The position numbers and the translations under genes are program-made. Below the pieces are notes generated by a model. The model was not told where the DNA came from. It worked only from the letters and a program-made list of their open reading frames with translations, and searched no databases. This document shows, piece after piece, positions 16,628-24,253 of a stretch of 24,253 bases of DNA. The stretch's first letter is position 1. The number at the start of each line of letters is the position of its first letter. The DNA is from CAZSVE01 sp964610175 (GTDB taxonomy: Bacteria > Pseudomonadota > Gammaproteobacteria > HK1), in assembly GCA_964610175.1 (NCBI GenBank), contig CAZSVE010000047.1, forward strand, positions 1 through 24,253, given 5' to 3'.

Positions 16628-16708
16628 GTCATTTCGAGCGCAGCGGGAAATCGGGCGCGCTGAATCTCGATTCCAGGCGAGAATATTTCTCGCTGTGCTC
16701 GAAATGAC
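16628..16708. repeat. REP-like 24-bp inverted repeat
   Basis: The left arm at 16628-16651 (GTCATTTCGAGCGCAGCGGG then AAAT) and the right arm at 16685-16708 are complementary at 22 of 24 positions, with a 33-base centre. The CATTTCGAGCGCAGCG core resembles a palindromic repeat family that I recall in many bacterial genomes. No transposase is encoded inside, so it is non-autonomous. It lies directly upstream of the unrecognised two-gene unit. Confidence 0.75.
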
Positions 16709-16810
16709 GATTTTGGTTACGGCTCCGCGTTATGCGCGAGGATTTATAAACGTTCCTACTCGTATAACGTCGAACCGGTTCCTCCCATTGAATCATTTCC
16801 AAACACACCC

Positions 16811-17851
16811 ATGACCGCATTATTCTCGAATTTCGATCCCGATTTCGCGTCATTCCTCACGAGAAACGCCTCCACGGATAATCCCCATTATTGGCCGGTT
16901 GCCCGCAACTTCCTGCTTGACGAAAGAATCAGCCTGCAGCGGGCTGAATCCTATAGGAATCATGGCGCCGTTGCGGAACACGAAAGTATGGGAAAATGGA
17001 TCGACGGGCATAATGCCTATCTGGAAGAGGAAGTTTTTATCCCATGTGACGATTCCAAACCCGAACCACCCGAGAATATCCATCCTGAAGACCCCGAGGT
17101 TTGTCCCGATACCTTTCGTCTTCCTGTGCTTTCCTCTTCTCTGGCGAACACCCTTACCTCCGATCTCATCCGCGTTCAAAAGATTTCCAGTTTCGAACAC
17201 GCGTTGAACGAATCGCCTGAAACCGTCTTAACGTTGGCGACAGGCACCTTGGCGAAGGATCAGAGGGCATCCCAGGAACTGGAAAATCTGTTTCAACAAT
17301 TTGCATCCGTGAGAAATTGGCAACCTGTATTCGCTGGGATTTGGGAAGACCTTTCCGATCTGTTCGGGGAGGCACCCGAGGGTGATTCACCCGGCTGGGC
17401 TGATGCCCTGCGGGATCGTCTCGGCCTTTACACTTATGATCCGAAACAATCGGGTACCCCAAAAAAGATAAATCCTATCCATGTTCTGATCTTTCGCTAT
17501 CCCATCGCCGCTGTTCCTCGCTTGTCGAGTCTCGGGGATCGATCGCGCCCCCTAACGGTTCCCTGTGTTCTGGATGGAGAGTTCTCTCATGCCTTTTGTC
17601 CATCTCCCCGCGAGTCCGATACCGGGCATACCATGGATCTGGTGGGCGCCGATTCCTGCGACAACCTGACCCGTGAGGTGCTACACCCCGCCATGCGCCT
17701 TCGGGCGAAGCACCTTTTTCGCGTTAGTTCCATTACCCGTCCGATCGACCCGAGCGCGATCCGCGAACAGCGCGGCCTGCATTTGACCTATTTGCGAGAG
17801 CGCTTCGGGCGTTCCGAATATGGCCGACACACCGACGAAGATCTGCTGTGA
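16811..17851 (+). CDS. Unrecognised protein paired with a TPR protein
   Basis: I do not recognise this family. The 346-residue product has no signal peptide or clear membrane segment and is probably soluble and cytoplasmic. It is mixed in composition, with a Pro/Glu-rich acidic stretch at about 80-100. The C-terminal half looks structured, with HVLIFRYPIAAVPRLSSLGD, VPCVLDGEFSHAFCPSP and LTREVLHPAMRLRAKHLFRV as blocks that could be conserved. The stop codon overlaps the start of the next gene (TGATG), so the two are made together. An ATG at 16811 without a good ribosome binding site begins the frame. It is G+C-rich like its neighbours. A partner role for the TPR protein is inferred from the coupling. 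No catalytic motif could be identified. Confidence 0.8.
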   Translation: MTALFSNFDPDFASFLTRNASTDNPHYWPVARNFLLDERISLQRAESYRNHGAVAEHESMGKWIDGHNAYLEEEVFIPCDDSKPEPPENIHPEDPEVCPDTFRLPVLSSSLANTLTSDLIRVQKISSFEHALNESPETVLTLATGTLAKDQRASQELENLFQQFASVRNWQPVFAGIWEDLSDLFGEAPEGDSPGWADALRDRLGLYTYDPKQSGTPKKINPIHVLIFRYPIAAVPRLSSLGDRSRPLTVPCVLDGEFSHAFCPSPRESDTGHTMDLVGADSCDNLTREVLHPAMRLRAKHLFRVSSITRPIDPSAIREQRGLHLTYLRERFGRSEYGRHTDEDLL

Positions 17852-20626
17852 TGACCATGGATTCATTCCATAAGAACCTCCAGGAACACTTCCAGAGTAG
17901 CGTGATTCCACCGTGGCTACTGGATTTCAACGACGATCCCGAGGCGGCCCTGCGCGATTTTCTGCGTGGCAGGGCGCTATTGGGCCATCTGATCGGTCCC
18001 GGTTGGGATGAATTGCTGCTGGACTGGTTGCAGGGATTCGGCGCCAGGAGCCACTATGCCCGAATGTTGGACAACGCCCTGACCGGGTGGATCGACTGCC
18101 ATTGGGGGGACCTCCTGTTGCCGAATACCGAAAGCGCCACCTTGACGTCTCGGGCCTGGCTACGGGCCATCGATACCATTGCGGCCTCCCCCCTCGTCGA
18201 CTCGCGGGATGCTGTTTCCGCTCGGGAATACCCCCTGTTCGGCGCTGCTACCCTGTTGCGGGAGAAAATGCTGGGCGATCGCCGCTTTCTGGATGGCATG
18301 ACCGAGGCACGCTCCCATGACCCCCAGGGGCGCGCCTGGGTTGCCCTGGCCAATCACCAGACGGATCGGACATTGCTGGACGAGTGGTGGCGCCTGGTTT
18401 CCCTGCCGCCCGACGAACCCTGGTATCGGGGGCAGCATGGCCTGGCGGGGTTGCGCCGCCTGCCGCCCGAAAACTCCGCATTCGGCGGCGGTTTCAACAA
18501 GGAACTGGCCGAAGGGTTGGGACGCCTCGGAGAGGCCCTGTGGCAACGGGTTCGGGAAGGTTGGTTGCCGGAGGAAGCGGCGCGCACGGAATTCTCTTCC
18601 CTCGCGTCCCTCACCATGGCAAGTAGCGACTTCCCGGATCGCTGGCGCGGCTATTGGCGACATCTCGCCCGTCGTCATCGGGAAGACGGTTTCGTGAACT
18701 GGTTGCCGCCCATTACGGCGTTCGAGTTATCGAAGCCGGGACGTGGGGAAAGCCGGTGGATGCAAGAGCCTGTTTGGAAAGATCGTGTTGAACCCCTGGC
18801 TGGATCCCTAAGGCAACCAGAAGAAGAAACCATTGCCCAGGCCGAAAAGCTACTCGCCGAACAACGGCGCTACGCGAACTTTACGGGAAACATGAGTTTT
18901 CTGGTGCGCACCGCCTGCAACTTTTCCGGCAATATCCGTGCCGCCGACCCAAGACAGGCCCTCGTCTGGGCGCGCCTGGCCAAGGCCGCTGATCCCTGGA
19001 ATGCCCATGCCTGGACCAATGAGGCCGCAGCGCTGCTCGCCATGGGGGAATACGCGCAGGCCCTCGGCGTATACGGCGAGGCCATCCTGCGATTCCCCGA
19101 TGATGCCGTGCCCCGTACCGGTTGCGCCGAGGTGCTGAAATTCCTGGGACGATTGGCAGAAGCCCTGGCCGCCTACGACGACACCATCCAGCGGTTTCCT
19201 GAAAACGTGGTGGCTCGCACTGGCCGCGCCGAGGTACTGAAGTTGCAGGGAGAATTCGATGATGCCCTGGCCGCCTACGACGACACCATCCAGCGGTTTC
19301 CTGAAAACGTGGTGGCTCGCACTGGCCGCGCCGAGGTGCTGAAGTTGCAGGAAAAATTGAATGAAGCCCTGGCCGCCTACGACGACACCATCCAGCGGTT
19401 TCCTGAAAACGTGGTGGCTCGCACTGGCCGCGCCGAGGTGCTGAAGTTNNNNNNNNNNNNNNNNNNNNNNNNNNNNNNNNNNNNNNNNNNNNNNNNNNNN
19501 NNNNNNNNNNNNNNNNNNNNNNNNNNNNNNNNNNNNNNNNNNNNNNNNGCAGGAAAAATTGAATGAAGCCCTGGCCGCCTATGAGGAAACCATAGAGGAT
19601 TTTCCCGATAATGACGTGGCCCGGAATGGTCGCGCCGAGGTGCTGAAATTCTTGGGTCGATTGGACGAGGCCCTGGCGGTCTACGAGGAGACCATGGTGC
19701 GGTTCCCCGGGGATGAGGTGGCCCGCAATGGCCGCGCCGGGGTGTTGCGGGCATTAGAGCAGCAAGGACAATCCGCCGCTTCGAAGCAGAGAACCTCCAT
19801 ATCCCAGGAAGAGACCCGGTTCGATAAGGCAAGCCGATATCCAACAAGACGGGGCGTTGCGGCAGGTGCCCAGGGAAGGCAGCAGATAGATGCTCCCATG
19901 GAAGCCGCCGAGAGGCCCGCTATCGTTTCGCCGAAAAAACAAACCTTGAGTCGGAAAGAAATCACTATTCTGACCACCGATGCCTATCTCATCCGTCGTT
20001 GGGCGCGAGAGGGGAAGGAGGACGACCCCTGGCTCGATACCGGCGCGCAGCGGGAGCGCGCCCATGACCTGTTGACTCGATTATCGACCGAAAACGACCG
20101 CGACCCGCTGGCCGCTGGGGAATCGGGCATGTTGTCTCTCGCAAGCGGAGACCGCCAGCGGGCCCTGGTGTTGCTGCGGGCGGCGGTGAAGCGCTTCCCC
20201 GGCAGCCCGCGGGTGCGCTACGCCCTGGCTCGCGCCGAGCGCGAGGAGGCCATGGCATCGAGGGATGCCGCTGCCATGATATCGAGACAATGGCAAAAGC
20301 TGATTCGCCTGGATCGGCATCTTCTGCCCTTGCAGTGGTTGGGACCGCTGCTCCTTTTGGCACGCATCCCTACCTCGGATGGAGAATTGCGGAAAAGTAT
20401 CGATGAGTTGGCAAGCTGGCTGTTCCCGAGGTTTCAAGCCAGGGACACCCAAGACCCCTCTTTCTATGCCTGGTGGGGAAAGGCCGTCTATGGATTCCTG
20501 TTCGGCACTGCGGCGGTGAATCCATCACAATTGGATATGGAAAGGGTTCGTAACAATATCCGCATCCATTATCGGGATCTGGTCACCAAGGAAGAGGAGC
20601 TGGTCTATCGTCACGCGCGTCGTTGA
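17851..20626 (+). CDS. Large TPR-repeat protein, interrupted by an assembly gap
   Basis: This is a tetratricopeptide-repeat protein of unknown function, probably a protein-binding scaffold. The ATG at 17851 overlaps the upstream stop; a GTG at 17848 is the alternative. Residues 1 to about 330 form a Trp- and Leu-rich domain that I do not recognise (blocks such as FLRGRALLGHLIGPGWDELL and EPWYRGQHGLAGLRRLP). Residues of about 330-396 are TPR-like, then strict 34-residue TPR units begin at 397 and run into the 100-N gap. One unit spanning the gap's end and one more follow it, then a polar linker and a C-terminal domain with further TPR-like helices (GMLSLASGDRQRALVLLRAAVKRFPG). The sequenced parts total 2676 bases, exactly 892 codons, so the two halves are one frame and the protein is at least 891 residues. 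The apparent frame break is an artefact of the 100-N filler. Confidence 0.85.
19039..19750 (+). repeat. Tandem 102-bp TPR-coding repeats
   Basis: Units of exactly 102 bp (34 codons) lie at 19039-19140, 19141-19242, 19243-19344 and 19345-19446; then comes the gap, then one unit ending at 19648 and one at 19649-19750. Units two to four share an almost identical run of about 80 bases (from GCCCTGGCCGCC to GTGCTGAAG, with a single A/G difference seen). The outer units have diverged. Each encodes a TPR of the form (G/E)-x-(L/F)-x-(D/E)-ALAAYDDTIQRFPENVVARTGRAEVLK. The pattern indicates recent internal duplication. Confidence 0.93.
19449..19548. other. Assembly gap of unknown size (100 N)
   Basis: Exactly 100 N lie between AAGTT and GCAGGAA. 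In the complete unit that starts at 19345, those two strings are directly adjacent (AAGTTGCAGGAA across 19344/19345), so the gap falls at a repeat boundary. The true length must be a multiple of three, and most naturally of 102 bases, including zero. Confidence 0.97.
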
Positions 20627-20693
20627 TGTCCCTCGCGGCATCCTTGCGGCGTGGCGCACGGATGAGGACTTGCCCTTGTCGCCATGAAACGCC

Positions 20694-20729
20694 GTAGGGT
20701 GGAATAGGCAACGCCGTATTCCACCCTAC
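20694..20729. repeat. Perfect 13-bp inverted repeat (REP-like)
   Basis: GTAGGGTGGAATA (20694-20706) and TATTCCACCCTAC (20717-20729) are perfect complements. Inside, GGC-aac-GCC extends the stem with one bulged G. The GTAGGGTGGAATA core resembles short palindromic repeats that I recall in many proteobacterial genomes. It sits between the TPR gene and kdsA and could also end transcription of the TPR unit, although no T-tract follows. Confidence 0.8.
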
Positions 20730-20810
20730 ATAAGGTCACATTTTTCATGGCCGGGGTTGATGAAACTCCCAACATGATCATTGCCATTGAAGTACGGATC
20801 GTATACCCCC

Positions 20811-21638
20811 ATGCATCACACCCAGGAAATCAACCTTTGTGGTTTTACCGTCGGTCCTCGCCGACCGCTTTTCCTCATCGCGGGCCCCTGCGTCATCGAG
20901 ACCGAAAGGTTGGCCCTGGAAACTGCCATCGAGTTGAAGGAAATCACCGAACGGCTCGGGGTTCCATTCATCTATAAATCGTCGTTCGACAAAGCGAATC
21001 GAAGTTCCGATGCCAGTTATCGCGGCCCTGGGATCGAAGAGGGACTGCGCATCCTGGCGCGCGTCCGAAGCGAGGTCGGCGTCCCGGTATTGACGGATGT
21101 TCACGAGAACACGCCGCTTTCCGAGGTGGCCGACGTGGTGGATGTCCTGCAGACGCCTGCCTTTCTGTGTCGTCAGACGGATTTTATTCAGGCGGTGGCC
21201 CGGCAGGGGAAACCGGTCAATCTCAAGAAGGGGCAGTTCCTCGCGCCCCGGGATATGGCGCATGTGGTGGACAAGGCGAGAGCCACGGGCAATGACCGAA
21301 TCATGGTGTGTGAGCGTGGGGCGTCCTTCGGGTACAATTACCTGGTTTCGGATATGCGTAGCCTCGCGATCCTGCAAAGGACCGATTGTCCGGTGGTTTT
21401 CGACGCTACCCACTCCGTGCAACTGCCGGGGAAGCAAGGTACGAGTTCGGGCGGGGAGCGGGAGTTCGTGCCGCTTCTGGCCCGGGCGGCGGTGGCCGCG
21501 GGCGTTGCCGGGGTCTTCATGGAAACACACCCGGAGCCGGAAAAGGCGCTGAGCGATGGTCCGAATGCGTTGCCTTTGGCGGAGATGGCGCCTTTGCTTG
21601 CGGTGTTGAGGGAGATCGATCAGGTAGTAAAATCGTAA
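20811..21638 (+). CDS. kdsA: 2-dehydro-3-deoxyphosphooctonate aldolase (KDO-8-P synthase)
   Basis: KdsA condenses phosphoenolpyruvate with arabinose-5-phosphate to give KDO-8-phosphate for the lipopolysaccharide core. From the ATG at 20811 the product is 275 residues; an upstream TTG at 20781 would add ten residues without homology. Family blocks are YKSSFDKANRSS, TDVHE, PAFLCRQTDFI, NLKKGQFLAP and ERGASFGYN. The enzyme is of the metal-dependent class. It has Cys in IAGPCVIE where E. coli has Asn (GGMNVLE), plus the other ligand positions His in FDATHSVQLPG, Glu in METHPEPE and Asp in ALSDGPNALP, as in the Aquifex enzyme. The order kdsA, eno, ftsB is the usual gammaproteobacterial one. Confidence 0.96.
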   Translation: MHHTQEINLCGFTVGPRRPLFLIAGPCVIETERLALETAIELKEITERLGVPFIYKSSFDKANRSSDASYRGPGIEEGLRILARVRSEVGVPVLTDVHENTPLSEVADVVDVLQTPAFLCRQTDFIQAVARQGKPVNLKKGQFLAPRDMAHVVDKARATGNDRIMVCERGASFGYNYLVSDMRSLAILQRTDCPVVFDATHSVQLPGKQGTSSGGEREFVPLLARAAVAAGVAGVFMETHPEPEKALSDGPNALPLAEMAPLLAVLREIDQVVKS

Positions 21639-21713
21639 CCGTTCGACGTTGTTCATGAACCATGGGAATCGGTTCCGCCATGAATCGAAAAACGGTTTTC
21701 TTCAGGAGTCGAA

Positions 21714-22103
21714 ATGGAATCCCGAATCAGTATGATCTGCCTGGGCGTGGCCGACCTGGAAAAGTCCATCGAGTTTTACGAAAAGGGATTGGGCCTGCGT
21801 CGTAAGCCCTTCGATGGACCCATTGCCTTTTTCAACCTGGATGGGACCTGGCTGTCCGTATTTGGACGGGAGCCCCTGGCCAGGGATGCCGGAATTAGCG
21901 CCGAAGGCAGCGGTTTTTCGGGGATAACGCTGGCACATAACGTGAGCAGCGAGGAGAAGGTGGAGGAAGTCCTGGTCGAGGCCGAGGCGGCCGGCGCAAC
22001 TATCGTCAAGTCTGCCCAAAAGGCAGACTGGGGCGGATTCCACGGTTACTTCGCCGATCCGGATGGGTATCTGTGGGAGGTGGCCTTCAATCCCTTTTTT
22101 TGA
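21714..22103 (+). CDS. VOC-fold (glyoxalase/dioxygenase superfamily) protein
   Basis: This is a 129-residue single-module protein of the vicinal oxygen chelate fold, with paired beta-alpha-beta-beta-beta units. The N-terminal ICLGVADLEKSIEFYEKGLGL and the C-terminal GYFADPDGYLWEVAFNP are the superfamily hallmarks. The last metal-ligand Glu is present (WEV) and a His lies in GITLAHNV, but the usual first-strand His is replaced (ICLGV), so the active site differs from classic glyoxalase I. The substrate cannot be deduced. AGGAG (21704-21708) gives a good ribosome binding site five bases before the ATG. It is inserted between kdsA and eno, which are usually close neighbours, and may share their transcript. 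Confidence 0.85.
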   Translation: MESRISMICLGVADLEKSIEFYEKGLGLRRKPFDGPIAFFNLDGTWLSVFGREPLARDAGISAEGSGFSGITLAHNVSSEEKVEEVLVEAEAAGATIVKSAQKADWGGFHGYFADPDGYLWEVAFNPFF

Positions 22104-22214
22104 GTGGATCGGCTCCCCGGCGGGGATTCTCCAGGGCAACCGGCACTACCTTATGTATTGGAAAAGTTTCCGAAGTTCTACCCTGCGGGGGTGTTATGTT
22201 CTGTTTTAAATTGT

Positions 22215-22220
22215 AAGGAG
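22215..22220 (+). promoter_or_regulatory. Ribosome binding site of eno
   Basis: AAGGAG lies seven bases before the GTG at 22228. It supports this GTG as the start, giving the usual MAKITDIKAREVIDSRGNPT N-terminus. Confidence 0.85.
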
Positions 22221-22227
22221 ATCAAAA

Positions 22228-23517
22228 GTGGCGAAAATTACTGATATCAAAGCCCGTGAAGTTATCGATTCACGTGGAAATCCCACGGTTGAAGCCGATG
22301 TCATCTTGGATTCCGGGATCGTCGGGCAGGCAGCTGTGCCCTCCGGTGCCTCGACGGGTTCGCGCGAGGCCGTGGAGCTTCGGGATGGCGATAAGAATCG
22401 ATTCCTTGGAAAGGGGGTTACCAAGGCGGTGGATAATGTCCACGATATCATCAAACCTGCCTTGATAGGAATGGACCCGAATGATCAGAAAGGGATCGAC
22501 GGAAAGATGCTCGATCTGGATGGGACCAACAACAAAGGCAAGCTGGGCGCCAATGCGATCCTGGCGGTATCCATGGCGACCGCCAAGGCGGCAGCCAAAG
22601 ACAAGGGCGAACCGCTGTATCGTTATCTTGGAAAAGGGCCTTACCAAATGCCGGTGCCCATGATGAATATCATCAACGGCGGTGCCCATGCCGACAATAA
22701 CGTCGATCTGCAGGAATTCATGATCATGCCGGTCGGTGCCCCGACGCTGAAGGAGGCCGTGCGCTATGGAGCCGAGGTATTCCATGCGTTGAAAAAGGTG
22801 CTCCAGGGACGCGGCATGAATACGGCAGTGGGTGATGAGGGTGGATTCGCGCCGAATCTGCCTTCCAACGAGTCGGCCATCGAAGTGATCCTGGAGGCCA
22901 TCAAGAATGCCGGTTTCAAGGCGGGAGAGGATATTTTCCTGGCACTGGACTGCGCGAGTTCGGAATTCTATAAAGATGGTAAGTACAATATCGCCTCGGA
23001 AGGCAAGATTCTCGACTCCAAGGGTTTTGCCGAGTATTTGGGTGCCTGGGTGGATAAGTACCCCATTATCTCCATCGAAGATGGCATGGACGAGAGCGAT
23101 TGGGACGGATGGAAGGCCTTGACCGATCGAATCGGCAAGAAGGTCCAATTGGTGGGTGATGACCTCTTCGTGACCAATCCCTCTATCCTGAAAGAGGGCA
23201 TCGAAAAGGGTATCGCGAACTCCATCTTGATCAAGGTGAACCAGATCGGAACACTCACCGAGACCTTGGAGGCCATCGAGATGGCCAAGGAAGCCAACTA
23301 CACGAACGTTATTTCGCACCGCTCCGGTGAGACCGAGGATAGCACGATTGCCGATCTCGCCGTTGCCACCAGCGCTGGCCAGATCAAGACCGGGTCCATG
23401 TCCCGCTCCGACCGGGTGGCCAAGTACAACCAGCTTATCCGAATCGAAGAGGAACTATTGCCCAAGGGTGAATCCACCTATCCCGGTATCGAGGCGTTCT
23501 ACAATATCTCCAAATGA
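22228..23517 (+). CDS. eno: Enolase
   Basis: Enolase converts 2-phosphoglycerate to phosphoenolpyruvate in glycolysis and the reverse in gluconeogenesis; it is cytoplasmic and Mg2+-dependent. The 429-residue product starts at GTG with a strong ribosome binding site. The N-terminal domain includes AREVIDSRGNPTVEA and the mobile loop PSGASTGSREAVELRDGD. The barrel carries GGAHADNNVDLQEFMI, GDEGGFAPN, the metal ligands in LALDCASSEF, SIEDGMDE and LVGDDLFVTN, the signature ILIKVNQIGTLTET with the catalytic Lys, SHRSGETEDSTIADLAV, and IKTGSMSRSDR with the second conserved Lys. The gene is followed by a clear terminator. In E. coli enolase is also part of the RNA degradosome; that is not shown here. 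Confidence 0.98.
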   Translation: MAKITDIKAREVIDSRGNPTVEADVILDSGIVGQAAVPSGASTGSREAVELRDGDKNRFLGKGVTKAVDNVHDIIKPALIGMDPNDQKGIDGKMLDLDGTNNKGKLGANAILAVSMATAKAAAKDKGEPLYRYLGKGPYQMPVPMMNIINGGAHADNNVDLQEFMIMPVGAPTLKEAVRYGAEVFHALKKVLQGRGMNTAVGDEGGFAPNLPSNESAIEVILEAIKNAGFKAGEDIFLALDCASSEFYKDGKYNIASEGKILDSKGFAEYLGAWVDKYPIISIEDGMDESDWDGWKALTDRIGKKVQLVGDDLFVTNPSILKEGIEKGIANSILIKVNQIGTLTETLEAIEMAKEANYTNVISHRSGETEDSTIADLAVATSAGQIKTGSMSRSDRVAKYNQLIRIEEELLPKGESTYPGIEAFYNISK

Positions 23518-23547
23518 TGGGGATGGAAATTTCTCATCGAGGATAGT

Positions 23548-23576
23548 AAAAAGGGCGACGCGGGTCGCCCTTTTTT
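23548..23576 (+). terminator. Intrinsic terminator of eno
   Basis: AAAAAGGGCGAC (23548-23559) pairs with GTCGCCCTTTTT around a 4-base GCGG loop and ends in six T. It separates eno from ftsB, which must then have its own promoter or rely on read-through. Confidence 0.94.
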
Positions 23577-23645
23577 GGGGGTGTAGCCCGCGCTTCGGTA
23601 AGCGCCGGATTCCCCCGAATAGATGACTGGTTTTTGTTCTCGACG

Positions 23646-23918
23646 ATGGTAAAAATATTAGCCTTTCTATTATTGGTGTTCCTCGCCCTGCAGCATCGTC
23701 TTTGGCTAGGTTCGGATGGGCTCCCTCATATTCGGGAATTGCGGGAAGCCATTTCGCTCCAGGAGCAGGAAAATATCAAGCTCAAAGAGCGAAACCAACG
23801 CCTTCAAGCGGAAGTGACCAATCTCAAAGAAGGGCTTACGGCTATCGAGACCCGCGCTCGCCGAGATCTCGGCATGATCCGAAAGGGTGAAACATTCTTT
23901 CAGTTCGTGGATTATTGA
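23646..23918 (+). CDS. ftsB: Cell division protein FtsB
   Basis: FtsB is a small bitopic inner-membrane protein that joins FtsL and FtsQ in the divisome and helps trigger septal peptidoglycan synthesis. From the ATG at 23646 the product is 90 residues. One N-terminal transmembrane helix (about 2-17) is followed by LQHRLWLGSDGLPHI, then a coiled coil (about 27-62, LREAISLQEQENIKLKERN), and the conserved end ARRDLGMIRKGETFFQFVD, which matches E. coli ARNELSMTRPGETFYRLV. A TTG at 23634 is a less likely start. The position after eno is canonical. The usual next gene ispD is not found in the remaining 335 bases. Confidence 0.93.
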   Translation: MVKILAFLLLVFLALQHRLWLGSDGLPHIRELREAISLQEQENIKLKERNQRLQAEVTNLKEGLTAIETRARRDLGMIRKGETFFQFVDY

Positions 23919-24253
23919 GGTACGGACGGACTCGGTGCCAATTGCACAGGCTGCCACCATCCAATTAATCCAAGAGCAAAATTTTTTCTCGATCATGTCT
24001 CTTTCGACTCGAAAATACCCGAATATTTTCTGCTGCCGTTTCTTGGTCTCTATTGCCCCCCGTTACCTTCCAGTGGCATCGACATAGACTAGAATTTCGC
24101 CCTCGTCAAAAGCCGAAGCACTGGGTGCGTCATTCCTATCCCGGACAATTGGTCGTCGCCCATGGAGTGGGCTGAAGCGGACGGCCTTTATACCACCCCC
24201 CAACGGTTCGAACCCCATAGCCTCCCCGAAGCGGACTGAGCCCCATAAACCGC
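23919..24253. other. Region after ftsB without a recognised gene
   Basis: No ispD start was found. The only curious item is a frame open from 24093 to 24242 on the + strand (an internal ATG at 24162 gives 26 residues, ending HSLPEAD). It has no ribosome binding site or known motif and may be the end of a decayed gene. The nine-base string GAAGCGGAC occurs twice in it. No terminator or repeat was identified. Confidence 0.5.

Larger units (their letters stand above)
16409..16810. other. Intergenic region after ppdK
   Basis: No gene is seen in this 402-bp stretch. It holds two hairpins and a terminator (16420-16513), a perfect 10-bp palindrome ACGTATACGT at 16590-16599, and an 81-bp REP-like inverted repeat (16628-16708). 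It ends at the start of the unrecognised two-gene unit. Confidence 0.7.

Noticed and set aside
20778..21656. 292-residue frame on the minus strand inside kdsA
   Set aside because: It is antisense to all of kdsA and rich in His, Arg and Gln as a complement artefact; there is no family motif.
22114..22126. TCCCC-ggc-GGGGA hairpin between the VOC gene and eno
   Set aside because: It has only five pairs and no T-tract, so it is too weak to call a terminator.
22270..23319. 349-residue frame on the minus strand inside eno
   Set aside because: It is antisense to a highly conserved enolase. High G+C third positions open long opposite-strand frames, and the product shows no known motif.

Overview
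The window reads as a chromosomal segment of a Gammaproteobacterium. Three local gene orders support this: atpIBEFHAGDC followed by glmU, ybeY followed by corC, and kdsA-(VOC)-eno-ftsB. Residue-level similarity of the ATP synthase, GlmU, enolase and FtsB products to their E. coli counterparts agrees. KdsA is of the metal-dependent type, which I associate with Chromatiales/Thiotrichales-like lineages rather than enterics, but nothing here fixes genus or lifestyle.

Layout. Positions 1-951 hold no intact gene, only a decayed DDE transposase tail and inverted repeats. Positions 952-8889 are a complete F1Fo ATP synthase operon (I, a, c, b, delta, alpha, gamma, beta, epsilon), split by an unusual 711-bp non-coding interval between atpF and atpH. 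A SlyD-like FKBP isomerase (8892-9380) follows atpC after two bases, then glmU (9653-11023). Next is a tight ybeY / corC / DUF2062 cluster (11149-13108), a tRNA-Leu(CAA) with a strong terminator (13442-13571), and pyruvate phosphate dikinase (13772-16408) with its own terminator.

Positions 16811-20626 carry a translationally coupled pair of unrecognised genes. The first encodes a 346-aa protein. The second encodes a large TPR protein whose 102-bp repeats are nearly identical and are broken by a 100-N assembly gap; frame arithmetic shows the two halves are one gene. The pair is flanked by two REP-like inverted repeats (16628-16708 and 20694-20729). It is the best candidate here for an undescribed system, but its function cannot be read from the sequence.

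Positions 20811-23918 hold kdsA, a VOC-fold protein, enolase with a terminator, and ftsB. The expected ispD does not follow ftsB in the last 335 bases.

How it fits together: ATP synthesis is in the first third; cell-envelope precursor synthesis is represented by GlmU (UDP-GlcNAc) and KdsA (KDO); the phosphoenolpyruvate node by enolase and PPDK; rRNA maturation by YbeY; division by FtsB. Base composition is not uniform. Lines counted by hand in the atp and corC genes are about 40% G+C, while lines in ppdK and the TPR gene are about 57-63%, with the rise between roughly 12.7 and 14.5 kb.
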